A stretch of 64,000 nt of DNA from Corynebacterium hindlerae (GTDB lineage Bacteria; Actinomycetota; Actinomycetes; Mycobacteriales; Mycobacteriaceae). Positions within the stretch are counted from its first letter, which is position 1. The number at the start of each line of letters is the position of its first letter. This document shows, in pieces, positions 11,034-18,020 of this stretch. The stretch covers positions 959,068 to 1,023,067 of the forward strand of contig NZ_CP059833.1 of the NCBI RefSeq assembly GCF_014117265.1, written 5' to 3'. The notes below the pieces were generated by a model. That model saw only the letters and a program-made list of their open reading frames with translations. It ran no database searches and was not told the DNA's origin. A program made the translations under genes and the position numbers.

Positions 11034-11398
11034 TCATCGAAAATCAGCCCATTTCTTGCGATCTGCTTCGTACTGGCGAGCTTGTTGGGCTTTTTCAGCT
11101 TCTAGCTTGGCTACTTTCTTTTTCTCCTCGGAAAGAAGTTTCTCCAGTCGGCGGATCTCGGCAACGTCGTCCTTGGTCATCTTTCCAGTTTTGCGGGGAG
11201 CCTGGCCTGATTCAAGATCCCCATCAGCTAACGCAGCCATCCAGTCACGGATTGTGTCCGCGCTAACACCAACAGACTCTGCGTACTGGCCTTTGGTCCC
11301 ATAAGGACACCGGATGTAGGTCAGCACAATCTCGCGGCGCTCAGCCGCGTCGTATGACCGCCTTTTTTCTGTGTAATGGGGGGATAGAGATAGTCATG
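11034..11398 (-). pseudogene. IS3-like OrfA (HTH / leucine-zipper protein), frameshifted near its start
   Basis: The main open part (11327 down to 11034) contains an HTH region, GQYAESVGVSADTIRDWMAAL, and a heptad-rich coiled coil, RRLEKLLSEEKKKVAKLEAE, typical of OrfA of IS3-type elements. The family-like N-terminus (HYTEKRRSYDAAERREIVLTY) is open upstream of 11327, but the only ATG (11396-11398) is out of frame. Removing one C from the C6 run would restore MTISIPHYTEK. Two stops (11034-11036 and 11016-11018) separate it from OrfB in the same frame. Confidence 0.65.
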
Positions 11399-11436
11399 AT
11401 TGAAAGCCTTTCAGGAGGTCGGATTATTCACAACTA

Positions 11437-11605
11437 GTCTGGCAGAGAGGGCGTTCGCCGAAAAACTGCCCAAAAGCGTCACTTTGGATGCCAGAAATTA
11501 GAGTTGAACTGCACCAACGTTTTCTTGCTCGTTTCTTGCTTCTGATATATCGCGGTCATTACATAGCGATCGCGATATTGTATAGACCGCAACGAGGCGA
11601 CCACA
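11437..11605. promoter_or_regulatory. Region upstream of the AlbA-domain pseudogene, with repeats and a palindrome
   Basis: It contains two imperfect copies of the TTTCTTGCTTCG repeat (11521-11543) and an inverted repeat ATATCGCG (11547-11554) / CGCGATAT (11571-11578) overlapping GCGATCGC. The palindrome lies about 30 bp before the ATG at 11606 and could be an autoregulatory operator of that gene. Confidence 0.4.
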
Positions 11606-12405
11606 ATGACACCACTCACCGACACGTCACCAGAGCAACTTGCTGCTCGAGTTCATCGGTTCCTCGCGCTCCCCGCAGAGCTACCCTGGATTAAGTTCAA
11701 GACCAAGTCAGCAGCCACAGGCGCCGAAATCGCCCGCTACGTTAGCGCGCTCAGCAACTCAGCCACCCTCAACGATGAAAACTCTGCCTATCTCATCTGG
11801 GGCATCAGCGATGACCACCATGTCGTCGGCACAACTTTCTCCTGGCAGACGACAAAGGGCAAAGGAAACGAGGACCTTCTCCCCTGGCTAACCAGGGCAA
11901 TTATCCCGACCCCTCAATTGAAATTTCTAGATGTTTAGCTTGAAGGCAAGCGCGTCACGATGTTGCGGATCGAGGCACCGCATAAGGTCCCCCTATGCGT
12001 TCGAAGGTGAACGGTACTTTCGCCAAAGCAGCTACGCCAAGCGCTTGCTCGACCACCCTGAGGTCGAGCGCGAACTGTGGCAAAAACTCAGTCAATTCGA
12101 GGCAGAGACTGCACTAGTTGCTGAGGGGCTGGACGCAACCGAGGTGACTGATTACCTTTCTCCGGAAGCTTTCTTTTCCAACCGACCCGAGGTTCCTCGC
12201 GTCAGTGGCACGGCACTAGCTAATGTATTCAAGAATCATGGCGCTGTAAGCCATTCGCATGAGCTTGGATGGTGCATCCCGGCATGGTCAGCACTGATGT
12301 ATACGCATCGTTTGTCTGACTTCATTCCACTGCGAAACCTTGGTGGTCAAGTCCGTGGAAGTGGTGTATCTGCCTTTCGATTGAATAAGCAGTGTGTTGG
12401 TGCTA
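11606..12405 (+). pseudogene. AlbA_2 (Schlafen-type) putative nucleic-acid-binding protein, broken and truncated
   Basis: The first frame (11606-11938) encodes the start of an AlbA_2 domain (ELPWIKFKTKSA, NDENSAYLIWGISDDHHVVGTTF) and is cut by TAG at 11936-11938 where the family has a charged residue. Reading on in the same frame gives LEGKRVTMLRIEAPHKVP. A shift near 11990 then continues as YAFEGERYFRQSSYAKRLLDHPEVERELW. The homology ends at the left end of the IS256-like element near 12405. The protein is thus disrupted by a nonsense codon, a frameshift and an IS. An intact, distantly related gene lies at 42014-43507. Confidence 0.75.
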
Positions 12406-13736
12406 GGGACCGTCGCGGGATTGGTGTTGGGTGGGTTCATGCGGCCGCCTTGGTGGGGTCGCCGACGTTAATGACGGTAGCGGTCATCGTCGTTTTGGTC
12501 TGCTCCAGGCTGGTCAGTGACATGTAGCGTTTTTGCTGGATCCAATCATCGTGCTGCTCGGCGAGCACAGCCCGGACAAGACGTACGACCGCGTCGCGGT
12601 TGGGGAATATTCCAACGACATCGGTTCTTCGCCTGATTTCCTGTTGAGCCGCTCGGTGGGGTTGTTGGACCACACCTTCGTCCACACCGCTTTCAGTGCA
12701 GTGGTAAACGCCAGCACATCCTCGAGGGACTCTTCCAGAAAGTCGGCGACATGCGGGAATTTCTGCTGACAAAAGCTCACTACCTCCGGTGCCTGATTCC
12801 ACATGGCCGTAGAGTCGGGTTGTTGAAAGATCGTATGTGACATCGCTGACAGGGTCGGCCACTGGGTTTTCGGCACCATGGAGGAAAGGTTCTTCGCGAA
12901 GTGGGTGCGGCACCGCTGCCAACTAGCCTGTGGTAGACAGTCGCTGACTGCGGCTTGAATCCCAAGGTGGGCGTCACTGGTGACGAGGAATACCCCGGAT
13001 AAGCCGCGGGCGATGAGGTCGCGGAAGAACCCGGTCCACGACGCGGTGGATTCTGCGATAGCGACCTGCATGCCGAATGACTCCCGGTATCCGTCGGCGT
13101 TAACCCCGGGGGCTAACAGCACGCTGGTTTTAACCACGCGTCCGCCTTCACGGAGTTTCATCGTCAGTGCGTCGCAGGAAACCTAGTAATAGGGGCCGGT
13201 GTCTAGCGGGCGGGTGCGGAAGTCTTCGACCATGGTGTCGAGTTCTTTGGCCATGTCGGAGACCTGTGACCTTGATAGGTGGGTGATCCCAAGTCTGGCG
13301 ACAAGGTCATCCATCCTGCGGGTGGAGACCCCTTTGAGGTACCAGGTGGCAATCACGGTGGTCAGAGCGCGCTCAGCCCTGCTGCGGCGCTCGAGCAGCC
13401 AGTCGGGGAAGAAGGCCCCGGTGCGCAGTTTGGGGATGGCCACATCGATGGTGCCGACTCGGGTGTCGAGTTGGCGATGTCGGTAGCCATTGCGCGTGTT
13501 GGTTCACTCTGGTGACACGGTGGCGTAGTCGGCACCAGAAACACTGTCAGCTTCGGCCGACAGGATGTGGTTAATGAAGTCAGCAAGCATCTGCTGCATC
13601 AAGTCTGGGGAGGCTTGGGGGAGTAGTTCTTCGAGATACGAGATTGGGTCGATATGATGAGGAACAGCGGCCATCGCAGGGTACGTCCTTTCGAGGATAG
13701 GTAAGAGTTGATTCGAAAGGTACCCGCGATGGTCGC
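12406..13736 (-). mobile_element. IS256-family insertion sequence, decayed
   Basis: The ends share GACCGTCGCGGG (12408-12419) and CCCGCGATGGTC (13723-13734), a 12-bp inverted repeat with one mismatch. The interior is a single mutator-type transposase gene on the minus strand, with two in-frame stops and a frameshift. No matching target duplication is evident. The element truncates the AlbA-domain pseudogene on its left and abuts the putative RiPP cluster on its right. Confidence 0.75.
12437..13674 (-). pseudogene. IS256-family transposase, inactivated
   Basis: From the ATG at 13672-13674 (MAAVPHHIDPISYLEEL) the family sequence can be followed through a TGA where relatives have Arg (SPE-stop-TNTRNGYRHR), then VAIPKLRTGAFFPDWLLERRS, then a TAG at 13183-13185 (TGPYY-stop-VSCDALTMKLREG). 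It runs through SDAHLGIQAA and NNPTERLN, after which a frameshift near 12645 leads to [14 protein letters not shown] and the end at 12437. The three catalytic acidic residues (in CDALT, SDAH, NPTE) are present, but the gene cannot make an intact protein without suppression. Confidence 0.8.
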
Positions 13737-13896
13737 CTCATTGTGCACCGGCACGAGGCTCACCGCGGGCTACAGATACACCACGCTAGCGGACGCAACC
13801 TTGAAGACAATCCGAAGCCCCGTCCGATCGTACGACGGCCACGCCACCAGGACCGGGTGGAATCAAATTTACAGAGCAGATTTTCATACAAAACTA
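13737..13896. other. Spacer between IS256-like element and RiPP promoter
   Basis: About 160 bp with no recognised gene. A short open frame through ACACCACGCTAGCGGACGCA gives no family resemblance. Base composition falls sharply toward A+T from about 13860, marking the left edge of the AT-rich cluster. Confidence 0.4.
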
Positions 13897-13925
13897 TTGA
13901 CAGTAGACATAGCCACCCCTAGCAT
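13897..13925 (+). promoter_or_regulatory. SigA-type promoter of the RiPP cluster
   Basis: TTGACA (13897-13902) and TAGCAT (13920-13925) are spaced by exactly 17 bp, close to a vegetative consensus. The predicted start of transcription falls within the inverted repeat that follows, 61 bp or less before the peptide ATG. Confidence 0.7.
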
Positions 13926-13958
13926 GTGACGTACGTCGCAAATAGCGACATACGTCAC
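13926..13958 (+). promoter_or_regulatory. Strong inverted repeat (operator or 5' UTR hairpin)
   Basis: GTGACGTACGTCGC (13926-13939) and GCGACATACGTCAC (13945-13958) are complementary with a single mismatch around a 5-nt AAATA loop. It begins directly after the -10 element, an ideal position for a repressor operator. As RNA it would form a 14-bp stem in the leader. There is no T-run after it, so it is not a simple terminator. Confidence 0.7.
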
Positions 13959-13985
13959 ACCTTGCAGATTTCGAAAGGAGCTACC

Positions 13986-14225
13986 ATGCCTGCCGTTATG
14001 GACATTAATTTTATTGAACGCATGAAGGGAGACATGTCACTCGTTTCCCAGTTCTACGACGACCCCGCCGCCACACTAGAAGAAGCCGGTGTCTCTGAAG
14101 AATTTTCCAACGCCGTACTTCGGCGTGATGGAAAGGCACTTCTAGCAATGGGATGGAAGTCCGAGGAGATGGAAGTGGCGTTCTCTGGTCGACACACGAG
14201 CAATCAATTCTATTGCAGCAAGTAG
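13986..14225 (+). CDS. Putative RiPP precursor peptide
   Basis: A 79-aa peptide starting at the ATG at 13986, chosen because GAAAGGAG lies 6 nt upstream; a further in-frame ATG is 13998. Residues 9-57 form an acidic leader-like region (FYDDPAATLEEAGVSEEFS, then RRDGKALLAMGW) that resembles the 'DP..L.eaGvs.e...a....D..aL..mG' pattern of LigA/Nif11-like RiPP leaders. The C-terminal tail AFSGRHTSNQFYCSK is different in character: it has Ser67, Thr71, Ser72, Cys77 and Ser78, the residues needed for dehydration and thioether formation. It is the first gene after the promoter and is followed 5 bp later by an unknown gene and then a LanKC-like kinase-lyase. Precursor role is inferred from position, size and tail. 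Confidence 0.65.
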   Translation: MPAVMDINFIERMKGDMSLVSQFYDDPAATLEEAGVSEEFSNAVLRRDGKALLAMGWKSEEMEVAFSGRHTSNQFYCSK

Positions 14226-14230
14226 ATGCC

Positions 14231-14545
14231 ATGCCAGACCTGAACTCCCTAGACTATTTCAACCAGTCGAACCCTATCAGGAATGAGGACATACCCCTTC
14301 CTATGCGGAAACACTGGGAGAAAATCTCAGGTTACGGCTTATCAGGCGCGGAACTAGATTCTGTATTTTGGGCTGAATTTTATGAATTCATAGCACTTGC
14401 ATACAGAAACAAGTTCCGCCCACCCGTCTCTAAATGGGCAATGACTTTCAATACATTTGGTTTTCGCAATCCAGGAACTCTGGCCACCACGTTTCACAAT
14501 TGTTACTCCGTACTAAAAGCAAGCCAAAAGCTGGAAAAGTCATGA
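14231..14545 (+). CDS. Unknown 104-aa protein of the RiPP cluster
   Basis: The start is the ATG at 14231, 5 bp after the precursor stop, implying coupling. The protein has no signal peptide or membrane segment. It is rich in aromatic residues (DSVFWAEFYEFIALAYRNKF, KWAMTFNTFGFRNPG) and ends in a short basic helix. I do not recognise the family. Its place between precursor and modifying enzyme suggests a leader-binding or accessory modification protein, a peptidase being unlikely because no catalytic motif is visible. G+C is low, like its neighbours. Confidence 0.65.
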   Translation: MPDLNSLDYFNQSNPIRNEDIPLPMRKHWEKISGYGLSGAELDSVFWAEFYEFIALAYRNKFRPPVSKWAMTFNTFGFRNPGTLATTFHNCYSVLKASQKLEKS

Positions 14546-14563
14546 GGTTTAGGACGCAAGACG

Positions 14564-15661
14564 ATGCAAACACTGAAAATTTCCGATAAGAATAGTGATG
14601 CCTGGGAACAACACTATTTCGCCCCAGAAGCAGACCCTGTCTGTGGGTACAAAATACATGTGAACCTAACAGAGCACCAATTTCAAGCCGGAAAGACCCT
14701 TCTAGTGGAGGAATACTCAAAAAGAAGGGTTGATTTCAAAGTCTGCAATACTCAAAGTTTTTGTGAACGACTAAATAACGGCAACTATGGTGTCACTCAA
14801 ATCGGGAAGGCGGCAACAGTTTACGTCGCCACACCCGAGAGACTCAGTAGTGAAGCACAATTTCTTCAAGCTATGCTTGCCGAATTCAGCGGTCCTTGTC
14901 CCCCAACAGATCTCCGTATCCCCAACAGCGGCATTCTTAGCTATAGATGGGAGGCGAGGAATGAACCCCAAGCCCGCGAAATCTGCAGTGGTGTACCGCT
15001 TCCCGTCTTTGATCCGATTGGAGGCTTATCCGCCGTCGGAAATCCTTTCCTCGAACTCAAAAAGTCAGGGATAGACCTAATTATCACTCGCTGCCTTCGC
15101 CAGAGCTCCAAAGGTGCTGTTTATGAAGGGATCGCCAAGGGGACTCGGGTGAAGTCCCCAACAACATATCGACCAGTAATTCTAAAGGAATTTAGAAAAT
15201 ACGCATCCAAGTCACACTTAGGACACGATGCTTGGGACATAGGGCGAAGCGAAATAAAGTCATATAAGCAACTAAGACCGCTTCACGTAACACCGCAGCT
15301 CTTCTGGGAAGGAACGTCTAACGAGTCAATATATCTCCTATTGGAATCACCTGCCGGGTTTGTGCCTCTTCAAGAATTCGCTAAGAATTTAAGCACAGAA
15401 TGCCTCGACGTTATCTGTTCAAAGGTAGAGTCCCTTATCAAAACCATCGCAAACTCAGACGTACGGTGGATAGACGTATCTCCCTCGAACATTCTCATCA
15501 ACAACAAACTAGAGATTAAGGCCATAGATTTCGAAATCATTAGTGATGAACGAGGGACCACCTATTATGGTCTCCATCCAGTTCTTAAAGAGCAAGCGCC
15601 TACCCCAAGAGAATTAGTAAGCTTATTGCGGGGAAGTCTAGAGGCACTGATCCGAGATTAA
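14564..15661 (+). CDS. LanKC/LanL-like lyase-kinase without cyclase domain
   Basis: A 365-aa cytoplasmic protein with two domains. Residues about 27-130 match the phospho-Ser/Thr lyase region of class III/IV lanthipeptide synthetases: GYKIHV (His32), DFKVC (Lys59), GKAATVY (Lys82), GPCPPTDLRI and LSYRWEA. Residues about 167-330 form a protein-kinase fold: a glycine-type loop RCLRQSSKGAVYEG, VILKEF (Lys208), GRSEIKSY (Glu230), the catalytic loop WIDVSPSNILI (Asp304, Asn309) and AIDFE (Asp322), the last being the DFE form typical of LanKC. Known LanKC/LanL continue into a LanC-like cyclase of some 400 residues; here the gene ends, and no LanC gene is nearby. Inferred role: phosphorylate and eliminate Ser/Thr of the precursor to give dehydroamino acids. 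Confidence 0.75.
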   Translation: MQTLKISDKNSDAWEQHYFAPEADPVCGYKIHVNLTEHQFQAGKTLLVEEYSKRRVDFKVCNTQSFCERLNNGNYGVTQIGKAATVYVATPERLSSEAQFLQAMLAEFSGPCPPTDLRIPNSGILSYRWEARNEPQAREICSGVPLPVFDPIGGLSAVGNPFLELKKSGIDLIITRCLRQSSKGAVYEGIAKGTRVKSPTTYRPVILKEFRKYASKSHLGHDAWDIGRSEIKSYKQLRPLHVTPQLFWEGTSNESIYLLLESPAGFVPLQEFAKNLSTECLDVICSKVESLIKTIANSDVRWIDVSPSNILINNKLEIKAIDFEIISDERGTTYYGLHPVLKEQAPTPRELVSLLRGSLEALIRD

Positions 15662-15844
15662 AGGCATAGTACCTGGAGCACATCATGTTCACATTACTGC
15701 ATCAATAAATCCCATTTGACACACCGCAAGTTGTGGCGGGTCAAGAATTTGACCCGTGAGAATTGCCCACTTCGGAAATCCGATGCTGGGTTCATGCTGC
15801 GTGCATGAGCTTTCAGCCACGGTTGTCAAACATTGAGAGACACG
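15662..15844 (+). other. Intergenic region between kinase-lyase and exporter, with two hairpins
   Basis: CGGGTCAA (15737-15744) and TTGACCCG (15749-15756) form a perfect 8-bp stem with a GAAT loop but no T-run. A second small hairpin, TCATGC/GCATGA, lies near 15793-15809. A 17-codon frame starting at the ATG at 15783 and ending TGA at 15834-15836 runs up to the exporter start; it has no strong ribosome binding site and is not called as a gene. Confidence 0.45.
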
Positions 15845-17119
15845 ATGCAGGATTATAAGACTTCTTATCAAAAATTTTGGACCACCGTACGCAAGAATCA
15901 TCCTGACTATCTACGTTGGTTCTTCGCCGATACAGCAAGCGCCTTGGGGGCATCCCTCGTGGCCATCCCTATTTCACTTGCGAGCTACCACCTCACTGGA
16001 AGCCTAAGTCAAGCGGGAGTGATTGGAGCCGCAAGTTCGGCCGGCTCGATGATCATGACGATCCCGGCCGGCATGATCATTGATCGTTTCAACAAAAAGA
16101 AGTTACTTCTCTTCTACGGGCTGAGCCAAATTGCTATTTGGTCAACCTTCTCGCTGCTACTTTACTTGAGCAAATTCACTTTCATACTTTTGTTCTTCTT
16201 TAGCCTGTTTGCGGGAATAATTTCAGGCGCGTTTGGAGGCCTAACCAACGCCATTTTGAGATTCATCATTCCCGAGACTTTGCTTGTTCAAGCGCAAGGC
16301 CGTAACCAAACTCGAGACAACATTATCTGGATGGTCGGACTACCTTTAGGAGGATTTCTCTACGGTCTAGCCCCGGTTATTCCCTTTGTTGTACAAACTT
16401 TGTCTGGGTTGGGTCTGCTTTATGCTTCAAGAACTTTCAGTATGGACCTGGGGAAGTCAAACAGCGAGCAACGGTATTCGTTTAGAGAATTCTGGTCCGA
16501 TAGCAAATATTCTTTGACTTGGATTTGGAAATATCCGATGCTTCGAACAATTTTCAGCATCGATATCTTCTCCAACTTCGCCAACTTTTTCCTCATCGCG
16601 TCCATTGACCTATGGCTGGCATACCTCAAATTTGATGGTTGGATAATCGGCCTCACCTCAACCATGTTTACTATTGGAATGGTTGCTGGAGGACTTCTTC
16701 AAGACCGCCTCATCAAGCAATTTCCAGGAAGAAACATTATCCGAGCAACTATGCTTTGGGAACTACTGTGGTATCTGTTGCTTCTCGTATTTTCCCAGTA
16801 TTGGGCACTCATCGCAGTCGCAGCACTTTTCATCGTAGTTCCATCCATTGCGTGCAACTCATACTCCGGAGGACTACTTGCGTTATCAGCACCTCCCGAA
16901 AAAATAGGAAAATGCTCGGCAGGAGCGCGTCTGATGATGGGATTGCTACCAATCATCGCTTCCGCCAGCGCGGGTATATTTCTCGCCGCAATTGGTTTTC
17001 AGGCAAGCATGGCGTTATGTGCACTGTGCTCGGTTATCTCCTGCTTGATAGCGACAAGTTCAGTCCTGCGCACACTACCTAAAGCATCCGAGTTCAATTT
17101 ACTCCCCGTATGCGAGTAA
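15845..17119 (+). CDS. MFS exporter of the RiPP cluster
   Basis: A 424-aa major facilitator superfamily protein with about 12 hydrophobic segments. The start is put at the ATG at 15845 because GAGAGA lies a suitable distance upstream; a TTG at 15833 is the alternative. Motif A of the MFS is visible as AGMIIDRFNKKKLL after the second helix, and GGLLQDRLIKQFPGRN in the second half. The arrangement resembles EntS-like drug and siderophore exporters. It is the last intact gene of the AT-rich cluster and most likely exports the modified peptide, giving self-protection. Confidence 0.8.
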   Translation: MQDYKTSYQKFWTTVRKNHPDYLRWFFADTASALGASLVAIPISLASYHLTGSLSQAGVIGAASSAGSMIMTIPAGMIIDRFNKKKLLLFYGLSQIAIWSTFSLLLYLSKFTFILLFFFSLFAGIISGAFGGLTNAILRFIIPETLLVQAQGRNQTRDNIIWMVGLPLGGFLYGLAPVIPFVVQTLSGLGLLYASRTFSMDLGKSNSEQRYSFREFWSDSKYSLTWIWKYPMLRTIFSIDIFSNFANFFLIASIDLWLAYLKFDGWIIGLTSTMFTIGMVAGGLLQDRLIKQFPGRNIIRATMLWELLWYLLLLVFSQYWALIAVAALFIVVPSIACNSYSGGLLALSAPPEKIGKCSAGARLMMGLLPIIASASAGIFLAAIGFQASMALCALCSVISCLIATSSVLRTLPKASEFNLLPVCE

Positions 17120-17184
17120 GTCCCAAGGTCATCTACTAAAGGCTCAAACACAGTTCTACAACGACCATTCCAGCATCACCGACT

Positions 17185-17388
17185 ATGCACTGCTTAATTC
17201 GTCGAACGGAATTTGGAGAAAGATTAAACACAGTACTTGATTCAAACGTAATTGAAGATGGATACCTAGACGTTCAAGCGTCGACTTTATCGATGGGTTA
17301 TCTTCGCAGGCTTCAGATCACCGATTGTTTAGCAACGCCAGCAGATTTATACCTCCTGGATGAGCCAACCAATCACCGGCGCATTCTA
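17185..17388 (+). pseudogene. ABC-F type ATPase, internal fragment
   Basis: The short frame contains TLSMGYLRRLQITDCLATPADLYLLDEPTNH, matching the signature and Walker B region of ABC-F proteins ('LSGGQLRRLQLA...LLLLDEPTNHLD'). Walker A upstream and everything after the Walker B are missing. The signature glycine is changed (SMGY for SGGQ). The homology stops about 20 bp before a 19-nt repeat also found at 60533. ABC-F proteins often give ribosome protection to antibiotic producers, so this may be the remnant of an immunity gene of the neighbouring cluster. Confidence 0.65.
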
Positions 17389-17403
17389 GGGGTCAGTGCA
17401 ACA

Positions 17404-17422
17404 TCCCATCCGTACGCTAAAT
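17404..17422 (+). repeat. Dispersed 19-nt repeat, copy 1
   Basis: TCCCATCCGTACGCTAAAT is identical to 60533-60551, where it forms one arm of an inverted repeat. Here it stands alone between the ABC-F fragment and a membrane protein gene, at the right border of the AT-rich island. Confidence 0.75.
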
Positions 17423-17447
17423 TCAGCACACGGGCCGACAACCGCAC

Positions 17448-17915
17448 TCAGCTACATACCGGTCCGCAATACTGTGGCCGGGCGCGCACACCCCGGGCCG
17501 CCACTACCAACAGACCAGTGAGTACAGCCGTTTCGCCCACCAGCGGGGCAAACACGATGAATCCAAGGAATCCGGCGCTGTTGCGGGTCAGGATCATAGA
17601 CAATCCCCACAGCGCAATGATGCTAACGCATACCGCATGCCCCGCGGACACCGGGATCATCTGCCGGTAGCAGGGCACACCTGCGCGACGGTTCGCCAAC
17701 CACCACGAGAGCAAGAAACCTGAGAGCAGGAAGCTAGAAAGAGTCAGCGGAGAAACGAAGCTGAGATACGGGGTCATGACAATGGCGCCGTCACCAAAGG
17801 ATCCGGAGAGGTAGGCGCCGAGGATAAATAGTGCCTCACTTAGCACTCCCAGCCAGCCTAAACCTAGGAAAATCCGTTTTGCTACGGCAGGCTGCTCCAA
17901 TATTGCGGAAATCAC
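17448..17915 (-). CDS. Membrane protein of unknown function
   Basis: A 155-aa protein with four hydrophobic segments (IFLGLGWLGVLSEALFILGAY, SFLLSGFLLSWWLAN, VCVSIIALWGLSMILT, FIVFAPLVGETAVLTGLLVV). It belongs to no family I recognise and has a normal, higher G+C content than the island to its left. The C-terminal residues run into the edge of the island, so the natural end may have been altered. It is divergent from the reductase gene at 18021. Confidence 0.5.
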   Translation of the reverse strand: MISAILEQPAVAKRIFLGLGWLGVLSEALFILGAYLSGSFGDGAIVMTPYLSFVSPLTLSSFLLSGFLLSWWLANRRAGVPCYRQMIPVSAGHAVCVSIIALWGLSMILTRNSAGFLGFIVFAPLVGETAVLTGLLVVAARGVRARPQYCGPVCS

Positions 17916-18020
17916 TTTAACTCCCCGACTGGTAATATCTGAACTACATTCCTTAACGATACCTTAATATTTGACTAATAAAAAGTTGTTGTTTTGTCGC
18001 CATCGCTAGACTAGGGCACC

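Larger units (their letters stand above)
9831..11436 (-). mobile_element. IS3-family-like insertion sequence, decayed
   Basis: The element is bounded by TAGTTGTGAATGAT (9831-9844) and ATTATTCACAACTA (11423-11436), which form a 14-bp inverted repeat with one mismatch. Inside, on the minus strand, are an HTH/coiled-coil OrfA and an OrfB with an integrase-type catalytic core, the arrangement of IS3 relatives. Both reading frames are broken, and the third catalytic residue of OrfB appears substituted. No target-site duplication is obvious. It sits between icd and a broken AlbA-domain gene. Confidence 0.75.

Noticed and set aside
13708..13929. 73-codon plus-strand frame across the right end of the IS256-like element
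   Set aside because: It begins inside the IS terminal repeat and overlaps the RiPP promoter; no family resemblance.
15783..15836. 17-residue frame as the true RiPP precursor
   Set aside because: Poor ribosome binding site and no leader region; the 79-aa peptide at 13986 has a strong ribosome binding site and leader-like sequence. Kept only as a low-interest observation.
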